DNA from: Hwanghaeella sp965227365
Lineage (GTDB): Bacteria; Pseudomonadota; Alphaproteobacteria; UBA8366; Aestuariispiraceae
Length of the DNA stretch: 64,000 nt
Assembly: GCF_965227365.1 (NCBI RefSeq)
Contig: NZ_OZ245754.1
Coordinates: 1 to 64,000, forward strand
Reading direction: 5' to 3'
The notes below the pieces were generated by a model. That model was not told where the DNA came from. It did not search any database and saw only the letters and a list, made by a program, of their open reading frames with translations. This document shows positions 1-8,018 of this stretch, piece after piece; the stretch's first letter is position 1, and each line of letters opens with the position of its first letter. The translations under genes and the position numbers were made by a program.

Positions 1-503
1 ATCGGTTCGTCCAGCAGGGTGATCTTTGCTTCATGTTGAACCAATGCCCTGGCAAGGGCGGCCCGCTGTTTTTGCCCGCCGGATAGTTCCGACGGAAGAC
101 GATGGGCCAAATGCCCGATAGCCAGTGTTTCAAGTTGCTGCTCGACGCGGTCTTTCAATTCCGCCGCGGTCAGGTTCGGTTCCCGGTTCGGGACCTGGAG
201 AGGCGATGCCGCGTTCTCAAAAACCGACCGATGAGGATAAAGAGCATAACTCTCGAACAGGAAAGCGGCCCGCCTTGCGCCGGGAGCCTGCGAAATCAAA
301 TCGTCGCCGTTGAGGCGGATGCTGCCGTGATCCGGTGCCTCGAGACCGGTAATACAGTTGCACAGCGTGGTTTTGCCGGCCCCTGACGGTCCCGTCAGGG
401 CGAGCACTTCGCCCGGTGCGACGTCGATGGAAACTTCGGTCAAGGCTTGTTTGTCACCGAACCGCTTGCTGACATTATGGAGGCGTAGACCGTCGTTGTT
501 CAT
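1..503 (-). CDS. ABC transporter ATP-binding protein (MalK/GlpS-like), 3' end outside window
   Basis: The first 167 residues of a sugar-type ABC importer ATPase are present; the rest lies beyond the left edge. Visible motifs are Walker A GPSGAGKTT (residues 38-46), the signature LSGGQ (140-144) and the start of Walker B (LLDEP). It would hydrolyse ATP on the cytoplasmic face of an importer. Its ATG overlaps the stop of the upstream ATPase gene (ATGA), so the two are translationally coupled. Paired MalK-type ATPases are known from alphaproteobacterial glycerol/polyol importers (GlpS/GlpT), so a polyol or sugar is likely; the substrate is inference. The usual Q-loop glutamine is Glu84 here (LFESYALYP). 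Confidence 0.88.
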   Translation of the reverse strand, partial: MNNDGLRLHNVSKRFGDKQALTEVSIDVAPGEVLALTGPSGAGKTTLCNCITGLEAPDHGSIRLNGDDLISQAPGARRAAFLFESYALYPHRSVFENAASPLQVPNREPNLTAAELKDRVEQQLETLAIGHLAHRLPSELSGGQKQRAALARALVQHEAKITLLDEP

Positions 504-1642
504 TGGACCGTCCGTTTGACCCGCCCAAGAGAGGCGCCGGTTTTTGTCGAAAAGAAGTGGAGGGCCGACGGTGCCACGGTCAGGAAGACAATGTCGTCGA
601 CGGAAAAGCCGGCCGGTCCCTCTATTTCGGCATGAATCTCATCGTCGTCGGTCGGGACGAGGGTCAAGACGTCGCTGTCGCCCCTCGGCTCTATGTATCC
701 AATTCTTGCCTGAACGGGTTTGGCGGCCAAAGGCCGGTCGTCACCGCTCATTTCCCCTTGCGGGATGATGCGGACGTCTTCCGACCGGAAACCGATCGTG
801 ACCGATTCATCGGCAAGGCGAGAGGAAATCGTCTGAAACGCATCGGCGTCGAAATCGAAGCTCCAGCCGGGTCTTGAGACCCGCATACGGGCACCGTCCT
901 GCCGGATCGATATTTCGAAAAGGTTCATCGGCGGTTCGCCGATAAAATTTGCGACGAACAAATTCGTCGGGGTGTCGTACAGTTCTTGGGGTGAGCCGAC
1001 TTGCTGCAGAACGCCGTGATCCATCACCGCGACCCGGTCTGCCATTGCAATGGCTTCGCTCTGGTCGTGGGTGACCAGGATGGATGTCAGGTTGGCGGTT
1101 TGCTGGAGCCGTTTGATTTCGGATCTCAGTTGTACTTTCTGATCCCCATCGAGATGGCTGAGCGGTTCGTCGAAGAGGATGAGTTCCGGGTCGCGGACAA
1201 GCGCCCGGCCAATGGAAATGCGCTGCTGTGCGCCGCCGGACAGGCCGCTGACCTTTTGCTGCCTCACGTCGTCCAACGACAGCAGGGCGATGATTTCATC
1301 TATTCTTTCCGCGGCCTGGCGGGACGGGACCGCGCGGGCTTTGAGCGGGAAGGCGATATTGGCTTCGGCTGTCAGATGCGGATACAGGGCGTAGTCCTCG
1401 AAGACCATCGCAATGTTTCGTGCGCCCGGCGCCAAATGGGAAATCGGATGTCCGTCGAAAGTGATTTCCCCTTCGCTGACATCTTCCACGCCGGCAACCA
1501 TCTTCAGAATTGAACTCTTTCCGCAACCGGACGGCCCGAGAAGCGCGAGCATCTCGCCTTGATTGCACGTCAGCTCAAGTTGCTTGACCGCCTCCACGGT
1601 CCCGTAACGCTTCCAGACATTTTCAAAGCATACGGTTGCCAT
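500..1642 (-). CDS. ABC transporter ATP-binding protein (MalK/UgpC type, with TOBE region)
   Basis: A 380-residue ATPase of the CUT1 carbohydrate importer class. Walker A GPSGCGKSS is at 36-44, signature LSGGA at 134-138, Walker B LILFDE at 154-159 and the H-loop in LVTHDQ near 187. About 140 C-terminal residues correspond to the MalK-like TOBE regulatory region. I start at the ATG beginning MATVCFENVW rather than an ATG 15 codons upstream, because homologues begin here and an AAAGGAAA stretch lies about 15 bases ahead. It is the first gene of an operon continuing left. As in the next gene, the Q-loop carries Glu (MVFEDYALYP, Glu82) where most family members have Gln. Permeases and binding protein are presumably off-window. 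Confidence 0.9.
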   Translation of the reverse strand: MATVCFENVWKRYGTVEAVKQLELTCNQGEMLALLGPSGCGKSSILKMVAGVEDVSEGEITFDGHPISHLAPGARNIAMVFEDYALYPHLTAEANIAFPLKARAVPSRQAAERIDEIIALLSLDDVRQQKVSGLSGGAQQRISIGRALVRDPELILFDEPLSHLDGDQKVQLRSEIKRLQQTANLTSILVTHDQSEAIAMADRVAVMDHGVLQQVGSPQELYDTPTNLFVANFIGEPPMNLFEISIRQDGARMRVSRPGWSFDFDADAFQTISSRLADESVTIGFRSEDVRIIPQGEMSGDDRPLAAKPVQARIGYIEPRGDSDVLTLVPTDDDEIHAEIEGPAGFSVDDIVFLTVAPSALHFFSTKTGASLGRVKRTVQ

Positions 1643-2042
1643 TTGTCGAGTTCGTTTCCTTTGCGCTGATCTATGAGGGAAGTTCATTTATGGCGCAGTG
1701 CAAAGTGCGCGAAGCCCTTCACAAAGCACTGAAAAATATACCAGAAAAGTATATTTTGACTCGCCTCCCGCACGATTTGTTGCGTTGCAATAAAGTGAGG
1801 ATGCTACCGAACTGTTTTTTGAGTCAACAAAATAGTCGTAACAGCAACAGAAATTTCGCTGCCGTCAAAAATTGACGGGACTTGCGTTGACCCAGTTGGA
1901 GGCGAGGCGGCGGTGCTGTCGGACTGATGTTCTTGAGGATGCGATTGCGCCGCTGACTTAGCTGCGCGGTCCCGTTTGCGCGGGCGACGTCGCCGGCGAT
2001 TGCCCGGGCGTGCAACGGCGGGTCGAGGCAGCGTTTTGTGTG
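1643..2042. other. Intergenic region, no credible gene
   Basis: About 400 bases lie between the ABC ATPase start and the MarR stop, both genes being on the minus strand. The stretch 1700-1870 is clearly more AT-rich than the surroundings and should hold the ABC operon promoter and an inverted repeat (listed separately). A short open frame on the plus strand (1636-1875) has no recognisable protein features and overlaps the ABC start region. I see no RNA gene. Confidence 0.6.
1733..1757. promoter_or_regulatory. Perfect 9-bp inverted repeat upstream of ABC operon
   Basis: AAAATATAC and GTATATTTT are perfect 9-bp arms separated by 7 bases, centred about 100 bases upstream of the first ATPase gene. 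Position and symmetry fit an operator for a dimeric repressor of the transporter; the regulator is not in the window. It lacks a GC-rich stem and a T-tract, so it does not look like a terminator. Confidence 0.4.
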
Positions 2043-2633
2043 TCAGTCGCTGAACGTGTTCGACTTGGCGGCGGCCAACGTGGCGGCGAAAGCGGTCGGG
2101 CTGTCTTCCTTATGCCGCTCGATCAACCGGCGCAGAACCCGTTTCAGGGTGTCCGCTTCCTCCGCGCTGAAATCCTCCAGCACGGCGGCTTCATGGATCC
2201 TGGCTTGCCCAACCAGATCCGCAACGATCTCCGTCCCCAGGTCAGTCAGTGAAATGATGACCTGCCGGCGGTCGTCGGGCGAGGGGCTGCGTTGCACCAG
2301 GCCGCGCTCTTCCATCCGGTCGATATTTTTGGTCACCGAGGGCTGCTTGATCAGGCAGCGCCGGGCGAGACCCCCGACGGTGACGCCGGCCGTTCCATAA
2401 AGAACCGCCATGATGCGCCATTCATAAACCTGCATGCCGCGTTCGCGGATTTGGTTGTGGAAGCCGGCGCTGGCCAACGCGGAGGCGCGCGCCATCAAAT
2501 AGAGAAGATAGTCGTCGACGAAGGGGCGTGACTCGGCTGATGGGCGCGGCATGTCCGGGTCCGAAGGGCCTTCGGCCGCGGCAGGCGCGGCGTCCGCGTC
2601 GTCACGCTGCTGTTTGGCGGTCGGCTTTGGCAT
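2043..2633 (-). CDS. MarR-family transcriptional regulator
   Basis: A 196-residue winged-helix regulator of the MarR family. The helix-turn-helix lies around VGGLARRCLIKQPSVTKNID and the wing around SPSPDDRRQVIISLT. MarR proteins bind palindromic operators as dimers and usually release DNA on binding an aromatic ligand. The chosen ATG (MPKPTAKQ) lies 32 bases inside the end of the flavin reductase gene, which implies co-transcription; an in-frame start 23 codons upstream would overlap further. The alanine/proline-rich N-terminal 35 residues are probably disordered. Its target is most likely the divergent promoter region at 3130-3367, controlling the NicX operon; this is inference from position. 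Confidence 0.88.
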   Translation of the reverse strand: MPKPTAKQQRDDADAAPAAAEGPSDPDMPRPSAESRPFVDDYLLYLMARASALASAGFHNQIRERGMQVYEWRIMAVLYGTAGVTVGGLARRCLIKQPSVTKNIDRMEERGLVQRSPSPDDRRQVIISLTDLGTEIVADLVGQARIHEAAVLEDFSAEEADTLKRVLRRLIERHKEDSPTAFAATLAAAKSNTFSD

Positions 2634-3129
2634 ATCGTCCAGCGTAGTAGACCAGGGGTTCCTTGTCATTCTCGGCCGCTGCCGCGCGGAAGCGCAAGAC
2701 ACGGCCGAGGAAGATCACGTGATCGCCGCCATCCAACTGACGATGCGCGGCGCATTCAAAACTGGCCAGCGATCCTTCGATCACCGGAACGCCGCCCGCG
2801 CCTTCGCACCAGTCGACGCTCTCAAACCTGTCGGCCACCGGACGCGCGAACCTATCGGACAGGAGCTTCTGATCCGCCGCGAGGATGTTGATTGCGAAAT
2901 GGGGGCTGGCCTCGAAGACGGCGAGGTTGATCGATTTCCGCGCCAAGCTCCACAGGATCAATGGCGGGTCCAGGGAAACGGAATTGAAGGAATTCGCGGT
3001 CAGGCCGATTGGCGCGCCGGTGGCGTCCCGCGTGGTCACGATGGTCACGCCGGTGGCGAACTGCCCCAATGCCGTTCGAAAGGCGCCCGTATCGAGTTCG
3101 TTCCCGTCTGATATAATTTTATTCCCCAT
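2602..3129 (-). CDS. Flavin reductase domain protein (HpaC-like)
   Basis: A 175-residue protein of the flavin-reductase-like split-barrel family (HpaC, ActVB type). Family-typical features are the N-terminal LGQFATGVTIVTT segment, the GLTANSFNSVSLDPPLI stretch that contacts flavin, and FAINILA. Such proteins use NAD(P)H to make reduced FMN or FAD for a partner flavin monooxygenase. No HpaB-type oxygenase is adjacent, but an acyl-CoA-dehydrogenase-like flavoprotein with an altered active site is encoded in the divergent operon (5172-6437) and is a candidate partner. The gene is co-transcribed with the MarR gene, which overlaps its 3' end. Confidence 0.87.
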   Translation of the reverse strand: MGNKIISDGNELDTGAFRTALGQFATGVTIVTTRDATGAPIGLTANSFNSVSLDPPLILWSLARKSINLAVFEASPHFAINILAADQKLLSDRFARPVADRFESVDWCEGAGGVPVIEGSLASFECAAHRQLDGGDHVIFLGRVLRFRAAAAENDKEPLVYYAGRYAKADRQTAA

Positions 3130-3367
3130 GGTTGGGCATGTCCCTTGTTCGGATTTGCTCGCGAGACAAGGGGTATTGAAACATAAAAGTATTCTTTTTC
3201 ATATAATTCATTTTCATTTAAATTTTGTTTCGCTTAGAGTAAGAGTCGAGAACGATCATTGCTGTGAGCAGGGGCGGTGATTGGGCGGGAAATGGTGCAT
3301 CAGACGCCACCCGCATTCATGATCACTTATCCAAGATCCGGAAAACCGGGCGCTGGGGGCAAGAGGT
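3130..3367. promoter_or_regulatory. Divergent promoter region between flavin reductase/MarR and NicX operons
   Basis: The 238-base divergent gap contains a conspicuously AT-rich block at about 3175-3235, with a TATAAT hexamer at 3202-3207, repeated TTTTCAT, and a small inverted repeat CTTAGAGTAAG at 3233-3243. I cannot assign a confident -35/-10 pair to either direction. It is the natural place for the operator of the MarR regulator encoded at 2043-2633. Confidence 0.5.
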
Positions 3368-4414
3368 ATGCTGAACGACCGGATAGAGGCGAAGTGGGTC
3401 GATGCGTTCCACCGCGTGTTCGAGCTGTGCAAGGTTCAGCCGGGCGAAGCCGTCGCCATTCTTTCGGAAACCCAGTCCCGCTCTCTGAACGTGCAGCTTG
3501 CGGAACTCGCGTTGGCGCGCACCGGCGCGACGGTTTTCCATGTCGTCGTGCCGACCCCACGCCAGGATGCTCCGGTGCCCGTACGTTCCACGGGGGCCTC
3601 GGTCGCCCTTACCGGGCAGACCGCCGCGCTTGAAAGTCTGAAGGCCGCCGGCCTTGTCGTCGATCTGACCGTGGAAGGATTGCTGCACGCCCCCGAACTG
3701 CCGCAGATCCTATCCGGCGGGGCGCGCGTGATGATGATATCAAACGAACATCCCGACGCGCTTGAGCGGTTGGTGCCGGAGCCGGCGATGGAAGGCAGGG
3801 TGAAAGCCGCCGTCAAGCAGGCGCGCGCGGCAGAACGCATGCAGGTGACCTCCAAGGCGGGAACGGACCTGACGGTCACCATGGCGGGCGCGGTCACGGC
3901 AGGTGTGTGGGGTTGGTGCGACCGGCCCAAGACCGTCGCTCACTGGCCGGGCGGAGTCGTCGTCTCCTTCCCGGCCGCCGGCTCGGTCAACGGACGCCTG
4001 GTTCTGGATGCGGGCGATGTGAACCTGACCTTCAAGCGCTATCTCGAAAGCCCGGTCACCTTGGTGTTGGAAAATGACTACGTGACCGCAATCGAGGGGC
4101 AGGGCACGGATGCCGAACTTATCCGGCGCTACTTCGCCGCCTGGGACGACCCGGTCGCATATTCCACATCCCATGTCGGTTGGGGCATGAACGAGGCGGC
4201 CCGCTATGAAGCGCTGACCATGTATGACCAGCGCGACACCAATGGCACGGAACTGCGCTGCTATGCGGGCAATTTCCTCTATTCCACCGGGGCCAACGAA
4301 TTCGCCAAACGATACACGAAAGGGCATTTCGACCTCCCCGTACGCGGTTGCACGATCGCGCTGGACGGTGTGACGGTCGTCGACGAAGGCCGCTTGGTCG
4401 AGGCAGCTGTGTGA
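3368..4414 (+). CDS. nicX: 2,5-dihydroxypyridine 5,6-dioxygenase homologue
   Basis: A 348-residue protein, essentially the length of Pseudomonas NicX, which uses mononuclear Fe(II) and O2 to cleave 2,5-dihydroxypyridine to N-formylmaleamate. The two iron-ligand regions are recognisable: SHVGWG (His269) and GHFDLP (His320, Asp322), matching the His/His/Asp set reported for NicX. The fold is shared with M29 aminopeptidases, but the metal-site pattern here is that of the dioxygenase. The ATG follows GGGGGCAAGAGGT. It is first in a nine-gene operon and its stop overlaps the next start (TGATG). That next gene is an alpha/beta hydrolase, as expected for NicX followed by a NicD-type deformylase. The exact substrate is not proven. 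Confidence 0.82.
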   Translation: MLNDRIEAKWVDAFHRVFELCKVQPGEAVAILSETQSRSLNVQLAELALARTGATVFHVVVPTPRQDAPVPVRSTGASVALTGQTAALESLKAAGLVVDLTVEGLLHAPELPQILSGGARVMMISNEHPDALERLVPEPAMEGRVKAAVKQARAAERMQVTSKAGTDLTVTMAGAVTAGVWGWCDRPKTVAHWPGGVVVSFPAAGSVNGRLVLDAGDVNLTFKRYLESPVTLVLENDYVTAIEGQGTDAELIRRYFAAWDDPVAYSTSHVGWGMNEAARYEALTMYDQRDTNGTELRCYAGNFLYSTGANEFAKRYTKGHFDLPVRGCTIALDGVTVVDEGRLVEAAV

Positions 4415-5169
4415 TGGCGGAACAATCCCCTCTCATCCTGATGCATGGGATCGGGGCTGGCGCCTCGATGTTCGCGCTGCTTGAACAAGCGCTGGCAGGC
4501 CGGGTGCCGACTTTCGCCTGGAACATGCCGGGTTATGAAGGTGCGCCGGCGGAACAGGATATTACCTTCAAACGCCTCTCCGATTTGGTCGTGCAGGTGA
4601 TGGATCAAAGGGGGATCGGCAAGGGCGACCTGCTCGGTCATTCCATCGGCGGCATGATCGCGCAGGAGGTCGCCGCGCGTCACCCCGACCGGGTGCGGTC
4701 GCTGATCCTGTCCGGGACCACTTCGTTCTTCGGCAGTCGGGACGGGTCCTTCCAGAAAGCCTTTCTGGAGGCTCGCCTAGCGCCCTTGGACGCTGGGCAG
4801 ACCATGCCGGAACTGGCGGAGGAATTCGTGCCGCAGTTGTTGGGCGATAATCCGCATCCGGAAGCCGGACTGCGGGCGAAGGCGGGGCTCTCCGCCCTGC
4901 CGCAGTCGACCTATCGCGAGGCGTTGAAATGCCTTGTCACTTTCAACCGCCGCGATGATCTGGCGCGGATCGCCGTGCCGACACTATTGATCGCCGGGGA
5001 AAAGGATACCAACGCGCCGCTGAAGACCATGCGCAAGATGGCCGAGACCATTCCCGGGTCAAAAATCGTCGAACTCGCGGGCGTGGGGCATCTGGCGCCG
5101 CTCGAGCGGCCCGGCGAGGTTGCCGACGCGGTCGCCGGTTTCATCGATTCACTTGCAGGAGAGGACTGA
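4414..5169 (+). CDS. Alpha/beta hydrolase, candidate N-formylmaleamate deformylase (NicD-like)
   Basis: A 251-residue alpha/beta hydrolase. It has the oxyanion-hole motif LMHGIG near the N-terminus, the nucleophile elbow GHSIGG (Ser77), an acid region GEKDTN (Asp198) and the catalytic His226 in GVGHLAP. The start overlaps the NicX stop by one base, so the pair is coupled. In nicotinate and picolinate catabolism the NicX product N-formylmaleamate is deformylated by an alpha/beta hydrolase (NicD), and this gene occupies that place. By sequence alone another hydrolase of the family, such as a ring-cleavage product or enol-lactone hydrolase, cannot be excluded. Confidence 0.75.
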   Translation: MAEQSPLILMHGIGAGASMFALLEQALAGRVPTFAWNMPGYEGAPAEQDITFKRLSDLVVQVMDQRGIGKGDLLGHSIGGMIAQEVAARHPDRVRSLILSGTTSFFGSRDGSFQKAFLEARLAPLDAGQTMPELAEEFVPQLLGDNPHPEAGLRAKAGLSALPQSTYREALKCLVTFNRRDDLARIAVPTLLIAGEKDTNAPLKTMRKMAETIPGSKIVELAGVGHLAPLERPGEVADAVAGFIDSLAGED

Positions 5170-5171
5170 AC

Positions 5172-6437
5172 ATGCCGGACAGCACGACAGTCACGGCCGA
5201 TGCGCCGATGTTCGACCCCAAAGCGTTCCGACTGACGGAAAAAGAAGCGCACCTGACCGCTATCGCCCGCGATATCGGGGCGTCGAAATTCGCCCCGCGC
5301 GCGGAAGAATGGGACCGGGAAGCGATTTTCCCGATGCAGAATTACCGCGACATGCACAAAGCCGGTCTCCTCGGGGTTTGTGTGCCTGAAGAGAATGGCG
5401 GCTTCGGCGCCGATTATCGTGCTTACATGCTGACGGCCGCAGAAATCGGTCGATACTGCGGCGCCACGGCCCTGACCTGGAACATGCATGTCTGCTCGTG
5501 CCTGTGGAGTGGGCCGCTTTCCGATGATCTGGAAATGGACACGGCGACGCGCGAGCGCCACCGTGAACGCCGTGTGAAACACTATGCCCGTATCGTCGAT
5601 GAAGGAAAAATCTATGCCCAGCCGTTTTCCGAAGGCGGCGCGGCGGCAGCAGGGGCGGCGCCGTTCTCGACCCAGGCCAAGCGGGTCGACGGCGGCTGGC
5701 TGATCAACGGGAAGAAGATTTTCGCGTCGCTCTCGGGATCCGCCGATTTTTACGGCATTCTGTGTGGCGAGGTGAAGGAGGGCGAAAAGCCGTCCCGGAA
5801 GGATACGATGTATATCGCCGTTCCGGCCGATGCGAAGGGCGTGAAGGTCGTGGGCGATTGGGATCCGCTGGGCATGCGGGGAACCGTCTCGCGCACGCTG
5901 ATCTTCGAGGATGTCTTCGTATCCGAGGACGAGCAACTCATGCCCCGCGGTGTGTATTATCAGGCGGCAACGCGCTGGCCGCATATGTTCATGACACTCT
6001 CCCCGACCTATATGGGGATCGCTCAGGCCGCATATGACTTCACCGTCAAATACCTGCGCGGTGAATGGCCGGGCCTGCCGCCGGTGAAACGCCGGATGTT
6101 CCCGACCAAGCAGATCGCAGTGGCGCAGATGCGCCTGATGCTGGAACAGACCAAGGCGATTTGGTTCCAGGCAATCAGCGAAGCCTGCGCAGATCCGTCC
6201 CGCGAACAGATTCTGCGGGCCTATGCGGCGCAATACACTGTCATGGAAAATGCGAACGAAATCAGCCAGTTGGCGATCCGGACCTGCGGCGGTCAGTCGA
6301 TGCTGAAAACCTTGCCGCTGGAACGTCTTTATCGCGACAGCCGCTGCGGCGCATTGATGCTGCCCTGGACGGCGGAGATCTGTCTCGACCGCATGGGGCG
6401 CGAGGCGCTCTACAATCCGGGCGAAACCGACGATTGA
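5172..6437 (+). CDS. Acyl-CoA dehydrogenase-like flavoprotein with atypical active site
   Basis: A 421-residue protein with ACAD architecture: helical N-domain, a beta-domain around GGWLINGKKIFASLS (176-189) and a C-terminal helical domain with RTCGGQS and RLYRDSR. ACADs oxidise acyl-CoAs through FAD. In most of the family a catalytic Glu lies in a YEGT motif near the C-terminus. The aligned segment here reads LPWTAEI (397-403), so that Glu is missing. It may use a base elsewhere, as in isovaleryl-type enzymes, or be a flavin monooxygenase of the ACAD fold fed by the flavin reductase at 2602-3129. It starts two bases after the hydrolase gene, with an AGGAGAGG ribosome site. Confidence 0.8.
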   Translation: MPDSTTVTADAPMFDPKAFRLTEKEAHLTAIARDIGASKFAPRAEEWDREAIFPMQNYRDMHKAGLLGVCVPEENGGFGADYRAYMLTAAEIGRYCGATALTWNMHVCSCLWSGPLSDDLEMDTATRERHRERRVKHYARIVDEGKIYAQPFSEGGAAAAGAAPFSTQAKRVDGGWLINGKKIFASLSGSADFYGILCGEVKEGEKPSRKDTMYIAVPADAKGVKVVGDWDPLGMRGTVSRTLIFEDVFVSEDEQLMPRGVYYQAATRWPHMFMTLSPTYMGIAQAAYDFTVKYLRGEWPGLPPVKRRMFPTKQIAVAQMRLMLEQTKAIWFQAISEACADPSREQILRAYAAQYTVMENANEISQLAIRTCGGQSMLKTLPLERLYRDSRCGALMLPWTAEICLDRMGREALYNPGETDD

Positions 6438-6479
6438 GGATGATGGAAGGATAATGACGGACCATTCGGGCGGCGCGCA

Positions 6480-8003
6480 GTGAGCATGGATATCGGACGA
6501 TGGATTGACCGGCATGCCGGCTTCAGCCCCGACAAGGTGGCGGTGCGCACCCTGCGCGAGGAGATTTCCTATGCTGGCCTGGCCGACAGAATCGACCGGG
6601 CCGCCCGTGCCTTGGCCGGGGAACTCGGTCTGGTGCGCGGAGATCGGATCGCTTATCTCGGACTGAACAGCGCCGAGCAGCTCGTTCTTACTTTCGCCGC
6701 CGCGCGCGCGGGACTCAGCATCGTGCCGCTCAATTGGCGCCTGGCCGCCCCTGAACATGCCTTTATCCTGAAAGACTGCGAGGCGAAGGTTCTGTTCATC
6801 GAACAGGCTTTTCGCGATCATCTGACCGACCCGATCCCAGGTCTTCGAACGGTCGGTTCGGATTTCTCGTCGGATGGCATGCCGTCGCTCTCTGACTTGA
6901 TGAGCGCGGCAGGCGATGCGCCTTTAAAGACGGAAGGGGGGCATAAGGACCCTCTTCTGCTGTGTTATACGTCGGGGACGACGGGCAGACCCAAGGGTGC
7001 GGTCCTGACCCAGGACGCGATCCAATACAACGCGCTAAACGCCCAGCACATGCATGACATGACGGCGGCGGACCATGTGCTGACGGTCCTGCCGATGTTC
7101 CATGTCGGCGGCTTGAACATCCAGACGACGCCGGTCCTGCATTGCGGCGGCACCGTCACTCTGCATGCCCGTTTCGATCCGGCGGCGACCCTGAAGGCAA
7201 TCGAAACACTGCGGCCGACCCTGACCGTTCAGGTGCCCGCGACGATGGAGGCGATGATCCGCCATCCGGATTGGCAGGCGACCGACCTTTCCTCCCTGCG
7301 CGTGGTGGCGACCGGTTCGACCGATGTGCCGACCGCCCTGATCGAAGCTTTCCATGCTCGTGATCTGCCGGTCATTCAGGTCTATGGATCGACGGAAACG
7401 GCGCCGGTCGCAGTCTATCAGCGCAGCGACGACGCCCGTACCCGGTTCGGGTCGATCGGCCGGGCCGGTCTGCATACGGAAATCCGGCTGGTGGATTCGG
7501 ACGACAAGGATGTGCCGGATGGCGAACCGGGGGAAATATTGGTGCGCGGCCGACATGTCGCCACCGGTTATTGGAACGACGCGGAACAGACCGCGACGGC
7601 GTTCCGGGACGGTTGGTTCCGTTCGGGCGATATTGCCCATCGGGACAAAGACGGCTGGTTGTGGTTTCGCGATCGGGTCAAGAATGTGATCATCTCAGGC
7701 GGAGAAAACATCTATCCGGCGGAGATCGAGAGAGTTTTGCGTGAGGTGCCCGGCATCGTGGAGGTCGCGGTCGTCGGGCGTCCGGACGCGCGTTGGGGGG
7801 CGGCGCCGGTGGCGGTCGTTGCCTGCGACGACCCGGGCATGACACCGGCATGCGTCGCCGCGGCGTTCGAAGGACGTCTTGCGCGCTACAAACATCCGAA
7901 GGACGTGTTTATCGTGGAAGCGCTCCCGCGCAACGCCATGGGGAAAGTCAAACTGGACACGGTGCGGGAGCTTGTGGGGGAGCTGGGTCCAGCGGCGAGT
8001 TAA
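6480..8003 (+). CDS. Acyl-CoA ligase (AMP-binding, ANL superfamily)
   Basis: A 507-residue class I adenylate-forming enzyme. It has the P-loop-like YTSGTTGRPKG, the A5-type motif YGSTE, the hinge region GWFRSGD...DRVKN, the GGENIYP segment, and the C-terminal catalytic Lys in PRNAMGKVK. It would activate a carboxylic acid with ATP and form a CoA thioester. The substrate cannot be read from sequence; the neighbouring ACAD-like and hydroxyacyl-CoA-dehydrogenase-like genes suggest a CoA-bound intermediate. Translation starts at GTG 6480 or at ATG 6486, with no strong ribosome site for either. A 42-base gap follows the ACAD-like gene. Confidence 0.88.
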   Translation: MSMDIGRWIDRHAGFSPDKVAVRTLREEISYAGLADRIDRAARALAGELGLVRGDRIAYLGLNSAEQLVLTFAAARAGLSIVPLNWRLAAPEHAFILKDCEAKVLFIEQAFRDHLTDPIPGLRTVGSDFSSDGMPSLSDLMSAAGDAPLKTEGGHKDPLLLCYTSGTTGRPKGAVLTQDAIQYNALNAQHMHDMTAADHVLTVLPMFHVGGLNIQTTPVLHCGGTVTLHARFDPAATLKAIETLRPTLTVQVPATMEAMIRHPDWQATDLSSLRVVATGSTDVPTALIEAFHARDLPVIQVYGSTETAPVAVYQRSDDARTRFGSIGRAGLHTEIRLVDSDDKDVPDGEPGEILVRGRHVATGYWNDAEQTATAFRDGWFRSGDIAHRDKDGWLWFRDRVKNVIISGGENIYPAEIERVLREVPGIVEVAVVGRPDARWGAAPVAVVACDDPGMTPACVAAAFEGRLARYKHPKDVFIVEALPRNAMGKVKLDTVRELVGELGPAAS

Positions 8004-8018
8004 CGAGGAGTAGACAGG

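Noticed and set aside
4911..6821. Long open frame (636 codons) on the minus strand opposite the ACAD-like gene
   Set aside because: It is a high-GC antisense shadow: the plus-strand genes here have clear family motifs, and the antisense translation has no recognisable domain.
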